Source of the DNA: Brasilonema sennae CENA114
GTDB lineage: Bacteria > Cyanobacteriota > Cyanobacteriia > Cyanobacteriales > Nostocaceae
Length of the DNA stretch: 64,000 bases
Assembly: GCF_006968745.1 (NCBI RefSeq)
Contig: NZ_CP030118.1
Location: 2,678,654 to 2,742,653 of the forward strand
Direction: 5' to 3'
The notes under the pieces were generated by a model that worked only from the letters and a program-made list of their open reading frames with translations, did not search any database and was not told the origin of the DNA. This document shows, one piece after another, positions 1 through 8,059 of the stretch (positions are counted from its first letter, which is position 1; the number at the start of each line of letters is the position of its first letter). The translations under genes were made by a program, and so were the position numbers.

Positions 1-113
1 GTGAGGAAAGTGTTGGTTTCATCCATAACGGGTTGCAATCCCCAGCAGTGGAGGGCTTTAAACAAACTTTAAGAAGATTAGACAATATTTTATTGATTAT
101 TCCTGGACAGTAA
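1..113 (+). CDS. 3' end of an unidentified gene (cut by window edge)
   Basis: Reading from base 3 gives 36 sense codons without a stop, ending in TAA at 111-113. The tail contains GFIHNGLQSPAVEGF and ends in LLIIPGQ. No family is recognised from so short a piece. It lies 54 bases upstream of the glycine-rich gene at 168 in the same direction, so it may be the preceding member of the same operon. The open frame could be chance, but its amino-acid composition is protein-like. Confidence 0.45.
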   Translation, partial: EESVGFIHNGLQSPAVEGFKQTLRRLDNILLIIPGQ

Positions 114-167
114 CAATTTAGTTGTTTAGGTTAGATGTAATATACTTAAGCATACGTAAGTCAAATA

Positions 168-572
168 ATGACAGATAATCATAACGAAGAACTGAAAGAT
201 AAAGTAGAAGGTACAGCATTAGTAGCTGGAGGAACTATAGCTGGTGTTAGTGTATCCGCAATCGTTGGCGGTATGGGATTAGTTGGAGGTTTTGGAGGCG
301 TAGCAATCGGCATGGCTCCTGTGACTGCTGCTGGTGCAGTTATTGGCACCGCTGCTTATGGGGCTAAGAAGGCAATAGAAGAGGGAGACGCCACAGCTAT
401 AGGTGCAGTCGCAGGAGGAGCAGCAGTTGGAGTCGGAGTTTCTGCTGTGGTTGGAGGTATGGGTTTAGCAGTTGGAGGAACTGCTGTCGCTATTGGTGCT
501 GCGCCGGTTGTAGCAGCTGGTGCAGTAGTTGGACTAGCTGCTTATGGTTTGAAAAAGCTGTTTGATAAGTAA
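168..572 (+). CDS. Glycine/alanine-rich membrane-type protein with internal duplication
   Basis: A 134-residue protein with a short polar N-terminus (about residues 1-12), then two tandem copies of a roughly 55-residue Gly/Ala/Val unit. Each copy carries a VGGMGL block and ends in an AAYG-x-KK segment; the charged linker KKAIEEGDA separates them. The small-residue spacing resembles glycine-zipper or pore-forming hydrophobic hairpins, so membrane insertion is a reasonable inference, but no function is known to me. The same two-copy domain forms the N-terminus of the WD40/J protein at 1898. Its stop codon overlaps the start of the HNH gene (TAATG), which indicates translational coupling. Confident as a gene; function unassigned. 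Confidence 0.85.
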   Translation: MTDNHNEELKDKVEGTALVAGGTIAGVSVSAIVGGMGLVGGFGGVAIGMAPVTAAGAVIGTAAYGAKKAIEEGDATAIGAVAGGAAVGVGVSAVVGGMGLAVGGTAVAIGAAPVVAAGAVVGLAAYGLKKLFDK

Positions 573-949
573 TGACAAGACAGTCCCTCAATCCTGTCCA
601 AAAATTAGTGCGTGGTGTTATTCGGGATTTGATTCATCAGGCTAACAGTGAAAAGGCTGATAAATCTAAAAAGCCAAAGGTGAAAAAGTCTGCTGCTACC
701 AAATCCCGAACTAAGTCAAAGCAAGATAGTAGTAAACGCTCCCGCCACATTCCTGCATCAGTTCGTGTGTCGGTTTTACACAAAGACGGTTATAAGTGCG
801 TTTTTTGTGGTCGCAGTAGTCAGCAAGTGCAATTAGAAGTTGATCATATTGTACCTTTTTCCAAAGGTGGTAGTAATGACCTCAACAATTTGCAAACGTT
901 GTGTACAGATTGCAATCGTGGGAAAGGAGCGCGTTTCTTGAAAAAGTAA
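572..949 (+). CDS. HNH endonuclease
   Basis: A 125-residue protein. Residues 1-60 are basic and low-complexity (runs of Lys, Ser, Thr), probably a DNA-contacting or flexible arm. Residues 65-122 form a canonical HNH zinc-binding nuclease fold: CVFCG at 76-80, the catalytic pair DH at 91-92, Asn at 105/106, then CTDCN at 111-115 followed by RGKGAR. All expected metal and catalytic residues are present, so it should be an active metal-dependent DNase. The start ATG overlaps the stop of the glycine-rich gene by one base, so the two are almost certainly co-translated. Such small HNH proteins occur in mobile elements, restriction and conflict systems; the target here is unknown. Confidence 0.9.
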   Translation: MTRQSLNPVQKLVRGVIRDLIHQANSEKADKSKKPKVKKSAATKSRTKSKQDSSKRSRHIPASVRVSVLHKDGYKCVFCGRSSQQVQLEVDHIVPFSKGGSNDLNNLQTLCTDCNRGKGARFLKK

Positions 950-969
950 GACTGAGTAAAATTAATATT

Positions 970-1434
970 ATGTTATTTGATGTTTTTCAAGCAGGAATTA
1001 ACTTATTTCGTGAAGTACATGAAACCAGATGGAATCCTTATGGTTTAGAAAGAGATATTTTACTATTTTTTAGAGATTTCAAAAAATCAATTGACTCCAA
1101 AGACGTACAAAGACTTCAAAGCTTAATCTCTGACAATTATTATAGTAGCTCTTATGTGAACCAGGATAAAAAACAGCTAATTTCCTGGTTTCAGACAGTT
1201 TTCCAAAAAATACCATCGTTTATATATCCTTCTCTAGAAATCGAAATATGTAAAGCACCAGAAGTAAGAAGTAAGGATACAGTTTATCTCGTCATCAGAC
1301 CAACCCTGAATATTCATATTTTAGGAATTAATTTAGCATCTCAACTATTTGGAACTAACAATCGGATAGCTATGCTAATAGAAAGAAATACCAATTCTAG
1401 TTTATTCTTTCTTATCAATATGGAAGAAGTTTGA
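970..1434 (+). CDS. Hypothetical protein, possibly NTF2/SnoaL-like
   Basis: The frame is open from 901, but that part overlaps the HNH gene, so ATG 970 (21 bases after the HNH stop) is the likely start, giving about 154 residues that begin MLFDVFQAGINLF. A helical N-terminus is followed by a segment with DFKKSIDSKDVQRLQSLI and several beta-like hydrophobic stretches. This pattern recalls the NTF2-like fold (helices that enclose a curved sheet), but no diagnostic motif is visible and the assignment is weak. Same direction and tight spacing put it in the cassette with the HNH and glycine-rich genes. Confidence 0.65.
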   Translation: MLFDVFQAGINLFREVHETRWNPYGLERDILLFFRDFKKSIDSKDVQRLQSLISDNYYSSSYVNQDKKQLISWFQTVFQKIPSFIYPSLEIEICKAPEVRSKDTVYLVIRPTLNIHILGINLASQLFGTNNRIAMLIERNTNSSLFFLINMEEV

Positions 1435-1521
1435 TAACGAGTTGAAAAAAATAGTTAAAAAACACAAATCATTGGTTAAGTGTGGAAACAAAGTAATATA
1501 ACAACTTGGATAAGGAAAAAC

Positions 1522-1845
1522 ATGGCTTACGTACACGAAATAAAATTCTACATCAGCAGCGAATCTGGCAAGTTAAAAGTAGCTCTCTATGACAGACCTG
1601 CAATTTTTTGCGACGAATTCTGGATCAAGAATGTCGATGCTTCAGAGATGGGTTTCATTTGCATACCAGATGGTTTGAAGCTTGAACAAAAATACAAAGT
1701 AGAAGTACTTGGTATCAAGCCTTTTCATGCTTCTAAGCCGGAATTTGATTTTATTGACAAATGTGCTGAAGCAGCTTTTTACGCAGCTAAACAAGCAGCT
1801 ATGCAGGCAGTAATACCCAATCCGGGTTTACTACCTCCTTTGTGA
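1522..1845 (+). CDS. Small hypothetical protein of the HNH/WD40 cassette
   Basis: A GTG at 1480 opens the frame, but ATG 1522 has AAGGA about five bases upstream (1513-1517) and is the better start, giving 107 residues from MAYVHEIKFYISS. The first 70 residues alternate hydrophobic and charged residues as in a beta-rich domain. The C-terminus has an Ala-rich helix (AEAAFYAAKQAAMQAV) and ends PGLLPPL. I do not recognise the family. It lies 52 bases upstream of the WD40/J gene and shares its direction, so co-transcription is likely. Confidence 0.65.
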   Translation: MAYVHEIKFYISSESGKLKVALYDRPAIFCDEFWIKNVDASEMGFICIPDGLKLEQKYKVEVLGIKPFHASKPEFDFIDKCAEAAFYAAKQAAMQAVIPNPGLLPPL

Positions 1846-1897
1846 GCTATGGGGTGTGAGTAGCTTAGGTAACTGAAATTACAGAGGACAAAAATAA

Positions 1898-3673
1898 GTG
1901 ACACACAACTCCAAAACTGGTGCAGCATTTATTGCAGGAGGAACTATAGCAGGTGCTGGTATTTCTGCAACAGTAGGCGGGATGGGATTAGCCGGAGGAT
2001 TTGGGGCAGTTGGAATTGGCACAGTTCCTGTAGTTGGTGCTGGCGCTGTCGTTGGTGCTGCTGCTTATGGTGTTTTCAAGGGAAGAGCAGAGGGAGATGC
2101 AGCTGCTTATGGTGCAATAGGGATTGGTGCAATAGGCGGTGCTGGTGTTTCTAGCGTTGTCGGTGGTATGGGATTAGTCGCACCCAAAATAGGTTTAGCT
2201 TTTGGAATTGGCACAGTTCCTATGGCAGGAATTGGTGCTGTGTTTGGACTCGCCGCCTACGGTATTGCCAAGTTGCTAGACGAAACCAGAACAAGAGAAA
2301 CACCACCACAGGTTTTCGACAGAATGGAAGAGAAAATCTTGCAGATGGAAACTTATTCTGCTGTGTTCGAGTTAGACGCGTTGATGGAGTTAGAGGCATT
2401 TTTGACTGGTGAAGATCTCAACCAAAAATTTGCCGCTCTGGAAGTTGAGGATGAGTTACAGATGCTCAAGACAGAATTACACAAAAAAGCTCAAACTTCT
2501 CCTCCTAACATTGAAACAGAAGTTGTCTCCCTCAAAGGAGCATCACCTGAAACTTGGAAATGTGTGCAGACTCTTAGGGGACACACAGCCGCAGTGAATG
2601 CGATCGCCATCACTCCCGACAGCCAAACCCTAGCTAGTGGAAGCAATGACACAACAGTTCGTCTGTGGAACTTAAAAACAGGAAAATGGCTTTACACTTT
2701 AGCTGGGCAAGAAGAGGCAGTTTTATCTGTTGCTATCACCTCCGATAGTAAGACACTTGTCAGTGGGAGTGTTGCTCGCAAAATCAGCAGTTGGTATTTA
2801 GACACAAAAAAATTTTCCCGTACACTCTTCTATTTGAACTCTCCCTACAGTCATACTGGCTTTGTTTACTCAGTAGCCTTCAACCCTGACGGAAAAATTC
2901 TAGCAAGTGGTAGTGCTGATAAGACTATCAGAATTTGGGGACGATACACAGGAGAAGTAAAATGTACCTTGAATGGACACGACTACGCTGTTTTGTCTGT
3001 TGCTTTTAGTCCTAATGGCAAAATTCTTGCCAGTGGAAGCGCTGATAAAACTATCAGAATTTGGGATTTAAAAAATTGGGGGCAGGCTTATATTCTCAGA
3101 GGACATTCAGGAGCAGTGAATACAGTTGCCATCAGTCCTGACAGTCAAACTCTAATTAGTGGTAGTACAGACACTACCATCAAACTGTGGAATCTCCACA
3201 CTAGAGAATTGCTCAAAACTCTAAATGGACACTCAGCATCGGTTGTATCTGTTGCGATAAACCCAAATGGGCAAACTCTTGCAAGTAGCAGCACAGACGG
3301 TATTATTAATATTTGGAATTTACGAACTGGGCAACTACTACAAACTCTTTCTGGATGCAGTCCCGTTGCCTTCAGTTATGATGGCAAGACACTGGTGAGT
3401 GGTGGAAAAAGCGGCACAATCAAGATTTGGCGTCAAACCTTTGGCAGTGATGAATCCATACTTGAGTTTGTACCATCTGGAGAATGGTGGGAAGTTTTAG
3501 GTGTAGAAAAAACTGACAATCCAAAAGATGTAAAACGTGCTTATTTGAGATTAGCAAGGCTATATCACCCTGATGTCAACACTTCTAGCAATGCAAAAGC
3601 TGGAATCCAAGCAATTAATCAGGCTTATAGAGAGTACCGTCAAAAAATTAACGGTCAAACTTTTATAGTTTAA
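1898..3673 (+). CDS. Glycine-repeat + WD40 propeller + J-domain fusion protein
   Basis: GTG start at 1898 with GAGGA about ten bases upstream; 591 residues. Residues 8-128 are two copies of the Gly/Ala-rich VGGMGL unit found in the protein at 168. Residues 130-220 are an acidic, helical linker. Residues 226-511 hold seven WD40 repeats with GH and LASGS...IRIWD-type signatures; the second and seventh are degenerate. Residues 529-591 are a J-domain with the HPD tripeptide at 557-559, the part that stimulates DnaK/Hsp70. A membrane-active head, a beta-propeller that could bind a ligand or partner, and an Hsp70-recruiting tail form an unusual combination. The likely role is a sensor/effector or scaffold, but no function is established. 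It is the last gene of the cassette; the spacer after it carries a palindromic repeat. Confidence 0.9.
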   Translation: MTHNSKTGAAFIAGGTIAGAGISATVGGMGLAGGFGAVGIGTVPVVGAGAVVGAAAYGVFKGRAEGDAAAYGAIGIGAIGGAGVSSVVGGMGLVAPKIGLAFGIGTVPMAGIGAVFGLAAYGIAKLLDETRTRETPPQVFDRMEEKILQMETYSAVFELDALMELEAFLTGEDLNQKFAALEVEDELQMLKTELHKKAQTSPPNIETEVVSLKGASPETWKCVQTLRGHTAAVNAIAITPDSQTLASGSNDTTVRLWNLKTGKWLYTLAGQEEAVLSVAITSDSKTLVSGSVARKISSWYLDTKKFSRTLFYLNSPYSHTGFVYSVAFNPDGKILASGSADKTIRIWGRYTGEVKCTLNGHDYAVLSVAFSPNGKILASGSADKTIRIWDLKNWGQAYILRGHSGAVNTVAISPDSQTLISGSTDTTIKLWNLHTRELLKTLNGHSASVVSVAINPNGQTLASSSTDGIINIWNLRTGQLLQTLSGCSPVAFSYDGKTLVSGGKSGTIKIWRQTFGSDESILEFVPSGEWWEVLGVEKTDNPKDVKRAYLRLARLYHPDVNTSSNAKAGIQAINQAYREYRQKINGQTFIV

Positions 3674-3783
3674 GGTGACACGCATTTGTCAATAAGCAAT
3701 ATTGCTAAAAAATAAGCAGAGATTGGGGTTGAAAGAGTTCTCCACCGTTCCGGAGTGAGGGTAATCGGATGCTTAATGGGTAG

Positions 3784-3842
3784 GCGATAGCTTCGCTTGC
3801 CTCACGCGCAAAGCGCACGCACTCGCGTTCGGCAGATCGCCT
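3784..3842. repeat. GC-rich palindromic intergenic repeat
   Basis: The spacer between the WD40/J gene and the Rpn-like gene contains GCGATAGCTTCGCTTGCC followed by CGCGCAAAGCGCACGCACTC and GCGTTCGGCAGATCGCC. Short nested inverted repeats (GCGAAGC/GCTTCGC types) are visible. Very similar strings recur near 20132-20223, 38410-38456, 38790-39050, 55128-55205 and 61668-61810, so this is a dispersed repeat family rather than a local terminator. Confidence 0.7.
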
Positions 3843-3898
3843 TTTTACCCATAACCTACTAAAATGAGTCATCGCCACAACCGCGCATCAACTCCCTC

Positions 3899-4770
3899 AT
3901 GCCAAAATCCGCTGACATCAGCACCAAAAAATTAATCAGCCTCGCACCCGATAACTGGGTGAAATGGGTAACGCAACTTCCCGACATTACAGCCCAAGAA
4001 GTTCTCAACTCCGAATTCCAATGGATTAGCCGCGAGAGTGACGTATTAATCCGCGCTCAAAGTCCTCAATATGGGCAATTTCTCGTACTCAACGAGTTAC
4101 AATTACGCTACAAACCGGAAATGCCTAAGCGAATGCGAGCATACGCTGCACTAGCGAGAAATTTGATTTGCCTACCTACCCCGTACTTATCAATATCCTT
4201 AAAGACAAAGAAGGTGATATCGAAATTCCCACGCGCTATGAGTCAGAGTTTGCAGGTTTACAAGTGCGTCAAGACTACCGCGTAATAAATCTTTGGGAAG
4301 TCGATGTGGAAATAGCTTTTCAACAACCCGTGCTATCTTTGCTTCCCTTTGTACCAATCCTCAAGGGAGGCGCCGAAGAAACCACCATACAACAAGCTTT
4401 GCAAATTCTCCGCGCAGACGAGCAATTGAATCAGTTAGAAACCGTTCTAGCATTTTTTGCTAGCTTCGTATTAGACAGTGCATTAGTTCAGCAAATCATG
4501 AGGTGGGATATGGCAGTGTTAAACGAATCTCCCTGGTATCAGCAAATTTTGAGAGAAGGAGAAGCACGAGGAGAAGCACGAGGTGAGGAACGAGGACGGC
4601 GAGAGGAGAAGCTGTCGAGTATTGAAATGGGTTTGGAAGTAAAATTTGGCACTGAAGGGTTACAGTTGATGCCAGAAATCGCTCGAATTTCCAATTTACA
4701 GCGATTAAAAGCAATTCAACGAGCTATCCTAACGGTAAATACTCTAGATGAATTACGGCAACTCATCTGA
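3899..4770 (+). pseudogene. Rpn-family recombination-promoting nuclease/putative transposase, frameshifted
   Basis: Two overlapping frames together make one familiar cyanobacterial protein of about 290 residues. The first frame (from ATG 3899) covers the N-terminus including ELQLRYKPEMPKRMRAYAALA. The reading then moves to another frame at about 4155-4160 and continues as EKFDLPTYPVLINILKDKEG through to the stop at 4768-4770. Around the switch the DNA reads GCACTAGCGAGAAATTTGAT, consistent with loss of one base between ALA and EKFDLP. The C-terminal half keeps the charged GEARGEARGEERGRREEK stretch usual in this family. Either a pseudogene by one-base deletion or a sequencing error; programmed frameshifting is less likely because no slippery run is seen. 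The family (PD-(D/E)XK-related) is linked to recombination and mobile DNA. Confidence 0.75.
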
Positions 4771-4794
4771 CATACCCAGATGACGCCATCGCCT

Positions 4795-5598
4795 TTACTC
4801 ACCTTCCTCACCAACCAAAGCAGCAAATTGCCGCACAGCCCGCACTAAATCATCTGGTGTACCAATATCAAGGTAAGTACCATCGGCAAATACTTCTGCT
4901 TCCACGTGAAAACCTTTATTAATCGCAGCTTGAATCACATCGCCAATCGGTATTTCTGGTTGCAGCGATAGGTTACTATTTACCGGAAGAGTCATAAGAT
5001 ACTCGTGCAAAAACAGTGTGAAAGCAGGTGTCCAAACTGCAATACCCCACATGTATCGCAAATCTGACTGGGGAGGTTTTTCAATTATCAGCCGTACTTT
5101 ACCTTGATCGTCAAAGTCAACCATACCTGCTTTGTGAGGTTTATCAGTCGGGAATAATCCTAAGACGACATCAGCGTTACTAACTTCAAGGCGTGTCAAG
5201 ATTCGTACGTAGGCATCTTTAGGTTGAAATAAAATATCAGGAAAACCCAAGGCTATGATCGCATCTTGGACAAAAGGATAAGCCTGATCTAAGGTGAAAG
5301 GCACACCATAAGACAAGCCCATAATGAGATAGCCCAAACTCATGGAAAGCATCGTGCCATCTCCAAAATATGCTGGTATATCCCACTTTCCAGAACGAAG
5401 TATAAAATATGCTTTATCAATGCCTGCTAGTTGCATTTTTTCTAGCAGATATTGAGAAACAACCTTCGGACGCCAGTTAGATTTAACACCAAAATCTTGA
5501 AAACCAATCGGATATAACTCTTTGCTAAGTGGTAAAGGAGAAATCCGGGTTGCTTGTCCACCAGCAGGTAGCAGTCCGATGATTTGGCGTTTTGTCAT
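4795..5598 (-). CDS. Sugar-phosphate nucleotidyltransferase
   Basis: 267 residues. The N-terminus carries the nucleotide-binding signature of the NTP-transferase family, LLPAGGQATRISPLPLSKE at residues 9-27, and later segments ADVVLGLFP and a C-terminal DGTYLDIGTPDDL fit a glucose-1-phosphate uridylyl/thymidylyltransferase-like fold. The family transfers NMP from NTP to a sugar phosphate to make an activated sugar for polysaccharides. The usual GxGTRL is replaced by GGQATRI, so this is a divergent member whose sugar and nucleotide cannot be told from sequence. It stands alone, converging with the Rpn-like gene, and is upstream of no obvious partner. Confidence 0.8.
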   Translation of the reverse strand: MTKRQIIGLLPAGGQATRISPLPLSKELYPIGFQDFGVKSNWRPKVVSQYLLEKMQLAGIDKAYFILRSGKWDIPAYFGDGTMLSMSLGYLIMGLSYGVPFTLDQAYPFVQDAIIALGFPDILFQPKDAYVRILTRLEVSNADVVLGLFPTDKPHKAGMVDFDDQGKVRLIIEKPPQSDLRYMWGIAVWTPAFTLFLHEYLMTLPVNSNLSLQPEIPIGDVIQAAINKGFHVEAEVFADGTYLDIGTPDDLVRAVRQFAALVGEEGE

Positions 5599-5699
5599 AG
5601 GTAATGAAAAATAAATAATTAAAAATTCTCTCTGCTATATTTGGTATATATTTTAACTACTTATCAGATGAATAACTAATGACTAAATAAAAAAATATC

Positions 5700-5757
5700 C
5701 CCCTTCCTAAAAAGTGCATTTGTCAGCAGCGACAAACAAAAAGGAGGGGGTTGTTAG
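5700..5757 (-). terminator. Stem-loop terminator for the DUF1232 gene
   Basis: Read on the minus strand this is CCCCCTCCTTTTT, then TTTGTC-GCTGCT-GACAAA (a perfect six-pair hairpin), then AGGAAGGGGG and a T-rich tail. The outer C/G arms pair with one bulge. It lies just downstream of the minus-strand gene ending at 5778, where a Rho-independent terminator would be expected. Confidence 0.6.
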
Positions 5758-5777
5758 GTTTTATAATGTTAGAAATA

Positions 5778-6092
5778 CTACTTAACAGAAACAGCATCCA
5801 CATCAATTGTATTCGCGCTGGAGGTAGAATCCTGGGTAGTAGTATTAGTGGCTTGAGGGTCAACCTGACCTTTACGCGTTTTAAAGCCTTCAATCATTAG
5901 CCCAGACACCTCAGTAACTAGCAATGTCATCAGAAAGACATCATCAATTTCTCCTACAATCGGAATGAAGTCCGGAACAACATCAATTGGGCTGACAAAA
6001 TAAAGCAGTGTTCCTAAAATTACCCACCAGCGGTACTTAGGGTTACGAAGTACATTGCGGTACCAAGTATAAAGTGATTGGATCGGATTCAT
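5778..6092 (-). CDS. DUF1232 (YkvA-type) membrane protein
   Basis: 104 residues. The central hydrophobic segment contains the DUF1232 signature YFVSPIDVVPDFIPIVGEID at about residues 31-50, preceded by a Trp-rich transmembrane stretch (RWWVILGTLL) and followed by a second hydrophobic stretch. The last 30 residues are polar and Thr/Ser-rich. The family is widespread, small and membrane-associated, with no agreed function. The gene is monocistronic on the minus strand and divergent from the ExbB-type gene at 6311. Confidence 0.85.
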   Translation of the reverse strand: MNPIQSLYTWYRNVLRNPKYRWWVILGTLLYFVSPIDVVPDFIPIVGEIDDVFLMTLLVTEVSGLMIEGFKTRKGQVDPQATNTTTQDSTSSANTIDVDAVSVK

Positions 6093-6290
6093 AGATTTTT
6101 ACCTTCAGTTACCTTTAATTTTGGCAAATAATGACCTACACTTCCTGTGGGAATAACCGCCCTACTTGGTCTGGAAGATGCTACTCGTAAGTTATTGCAC
6201 TCATCTCAACTCTTGAATGGTAAACAATTATGATAGTTGTGCTTTAATCTCTAAAATAATCGGTGCTTCAGGACAATTGTACTACAAATG

Positions 6291-6300
6291 AAAGGAGGAA
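6291..6300 (+). promoter_or_regulatory. Strong ribosome binding site deciding the exbB start
   Basis: AAAGGAGGAA lies about a dozen bases before GTG 6311. The frame is open from GTG 6263, but that start would place this perfect anti-Shine-Dalgarno match inside the gene, so 6311 is preferred. Confidence 0.6.
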
Positions 6301-6310
6301 ACTTACAACA

Positions 6311-7093
6311 GTGGATATCCTAGACTTGTTTAAGAAGGGCGGACCAGCAATGTGGCCATTGCTTGCTCTGTCGATTTTATCTTTAAGTGTGATTTTTGAG
6401 CGTTTGTGGTTCTGGTTACGAATTTTAAGCCAGGAAAAGGAGATAGTTAATCGTGTTTTGGATGCAGCTCGTGTTGATTGGATGTCGGCTGCTGATATTG
6501 CAAGACTTGCAACAAAGCAGCCCATCGGACGGTTTCTCCATGCACCTCTAAGTCTTCCCAAAAGCGATCTAGAAAGTTTCCGACTGGCGTTAGAAGCAAC
6601 AGCAGAAGATGAATTGGCTGGAATGCGACGCGGCGAAAAACTCCTAGAAACTGTGATTGCTCTTGCACCTTTGTTAGGATTGTTAGGTACGGTTTTAGGG
6701 TTAATCCAATCTTTACGCTCTATTCGCATTGGTGATCTAGGAACCGAATCTACAGCCGGAGTTACCACTGGTATTGGAGAATCTTTGATTAGTACGGCAA
6801 CAGGACTTATTGTTGCGATCGTTACTTTGGCATTCTACCGCTTATTTCAAGGCATAGTCGTTAACCAAGTGAAAATTTTTCGCAGGGCAGGCAATGATAT
6901 GGAGTTGCTGTATCTCCAGTCTCCACCTGACTACACAAAGATGAGATCTGAAAATATAATACCACCTGTAACAATCATAGGGGATTCCATACCAGATAAG
7001 CTCAATTCTCCTCGAAAAAGAGGTAAATCCAAGTTTTCTGAAACACCTGAACCCTCCTCAGAGTCTGATTTGTCGGAACCAAAAGATAGTTAA
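6311..7093 (+). CDS. MotA/TolQ/ExbB proton channel family protein
   Basis: About 260 residues from GTG 6311 (start [18 protein letters not shown]). It has the three-transmembrane layout of ExbB/TolQ: one helix near the N-terminus ([18 protein letters not shown]), a cytoplasmic loop, then two helices, the second starting [14 protein letters not shown], the family's most conserved block, and the third [16 protein letters not shown]. The C-terminal 50 residues are polar and rich in Ser/Pro/Glu. ExbB with ExbD forms a proton-motive-force-driven stator that energises outer-membrane transport through TonB or cell-envelope work. The exbD-type gene follows 37 bases downstream. No TonB or receptor gene is nearby, so the driven partner is unknown. 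Confidence 0.88.
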   Translation: MDILDLFKKGGPAMWPLLALSILSLSVIFERLWFWLRILSQEKEIVNRVLDAARVDWMSAADIARLATKQPIGRFLHAPLSLPKSDLESFRLALEATAEDELAGMRRGEKLLETVIALAPLLGLLGTVLGLIQSLRSIRIGDLGTESTAGVTTGIGESLISTATGLIVAIVTLAFYRLFQGIVVNQVKIFRRAGNDMELLYLQSPPDYTKMRSENIIPPVTIIGDSIPDKLNSPRKRGKSKFSETPEPSSESDLSEPKDS

Positions 7094-7130
7094 CAAAAAA
7101 AGCCCCAAACTCAGGTAGAAGAGCAAGAAA

Positions 7131-7823
7131 ATGAAAATTAACCTACAGACTCCAGTAGAAGACGTCCAAATTCAAATCATTCCCTTAATAGATGTCGTTT
7201 TTTGTATATTGACATTTTTTCTTTTGGCAGCTTTGCAATTCACTCGCCAAGAGGAAATTAGTATAAATTTACCGAAATCAACTACCAGTACGCCATCTAT
7301 TACTAATAAACCTAATGCAAATACACTTAGTGCAACAGCTCAACGGCAAATATTAACTTTGACGATCGATGCTATAGGGCAAACTTACGTAGAGAATGAC
7401 TCAGTTAAACGGGAACAGATCAAAGAAACTTTTAAGAGCCACCTGCAACAAACTCCCAACGCTATTTTAGCTTTGAAAGTCAGTCAAACTGCGACATACA
7501 ATGATGTTATATCAATGATAGACTTGTGGCGACAAGTGGGAGGCGATCGCATATCTTTTGTCACAACACCATCTTTCTCTAATCAACCGACAACTTCGCC
7601 TCTACCCTCGTCTGGTTCTGCGCCAGCAATACCATCTCTACCCAACACTTCACCCATCACTCCCATCAATCCACAAACTAACCCCAACTTCAATCTTCCC
7701 ACAATACCCAATCCATCTCAAATTAACCAAGGTGTAAGCCCAGTTAATCCAGGAACTTCTCCTGTATTACCTAAAGTACCAACAGCGCCTTCCGGACAAA
7801 CCAATCCTACTCCGAAAAGGTAA
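7131..7823 (+). CDS. ExbD/TolR-type biopolymer transport protein with proline-rich tail
   Basis: 230 residues. A short cytoplasmic N-terminus leads to one transmembrane helix with the invariant Asp in IIPLIDVVFCILTFFLL (about residues 16-32), the proton-binding site of the family. A periplasmic domain follows to about residue 145. The remaining 85 residues are very rich in Pro, Ser, Thr and Asn, an extension not needed in classical ExbD; it may span peptidoglycan or bind a partner. The gene lies just downstream of the exbB-type gene and they should work as one complex in the inner membrane. Confidence 0.87.
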   Translation: MKINLQTPVEDVQIQIIPLIDVVFCILTFFLLAALQFTRQEEISINLPKSTTSTPSITNKPNANTLSATAQRQILTLTIDAIGQTYVENDSVKREQIKETFKSHLQQTPNAILALKVSQTATYNDVISMIDLWRQVGGDRISFVTTPSFSNQPTTSPLPSSGSAPAIPSLPNTSPITPINPQTNPNFNLPTIPNPSQINQGVSPVNPGTSPVLPKVPTAPSGQTNPTPKR

Positions 7824-7833
7824 TGAGGATGAG

Positions 7834-7862
7834 GGGGAAGTATTTTCTCTTCCTGCTTCCCC
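7834..7862 (+). terminator. Possible stem-loop after exbD
   Basis: GGGGAAG (7834-7840) pairs perfectly with CTTCCCC (7856-7862) across a 15-base loop, starting 11 bases after the exbD stop. There is no T-run directly after it, so it may be a weak terminator or an RNA-stabilising hairpin. Confidence 0.35.
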
Positions 7863-8059
7863 TGCACAAGATGGTTTGTTGTTGCTAAAACCTAAACATA
7901 TAGAAAATAAATTTTAGTAAGTCTTTCGATTATTAATAGCTTTATATACAAACTACTACGTTTCTAAAGTAAGGGATAAACGAGCATCAATGATGAATTG
8001 TGAATCAGAGGTCTAGCTTCATAATTCATCATTATGCGTTTTATAGTTACAACTTATAA

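Noticed and set aside
6268..6768. 166-codon minus-strand open frame
   Set aside because: Antisense to the well-supported ExbB-type gene, with Ser/Arg-rich shadow composition.
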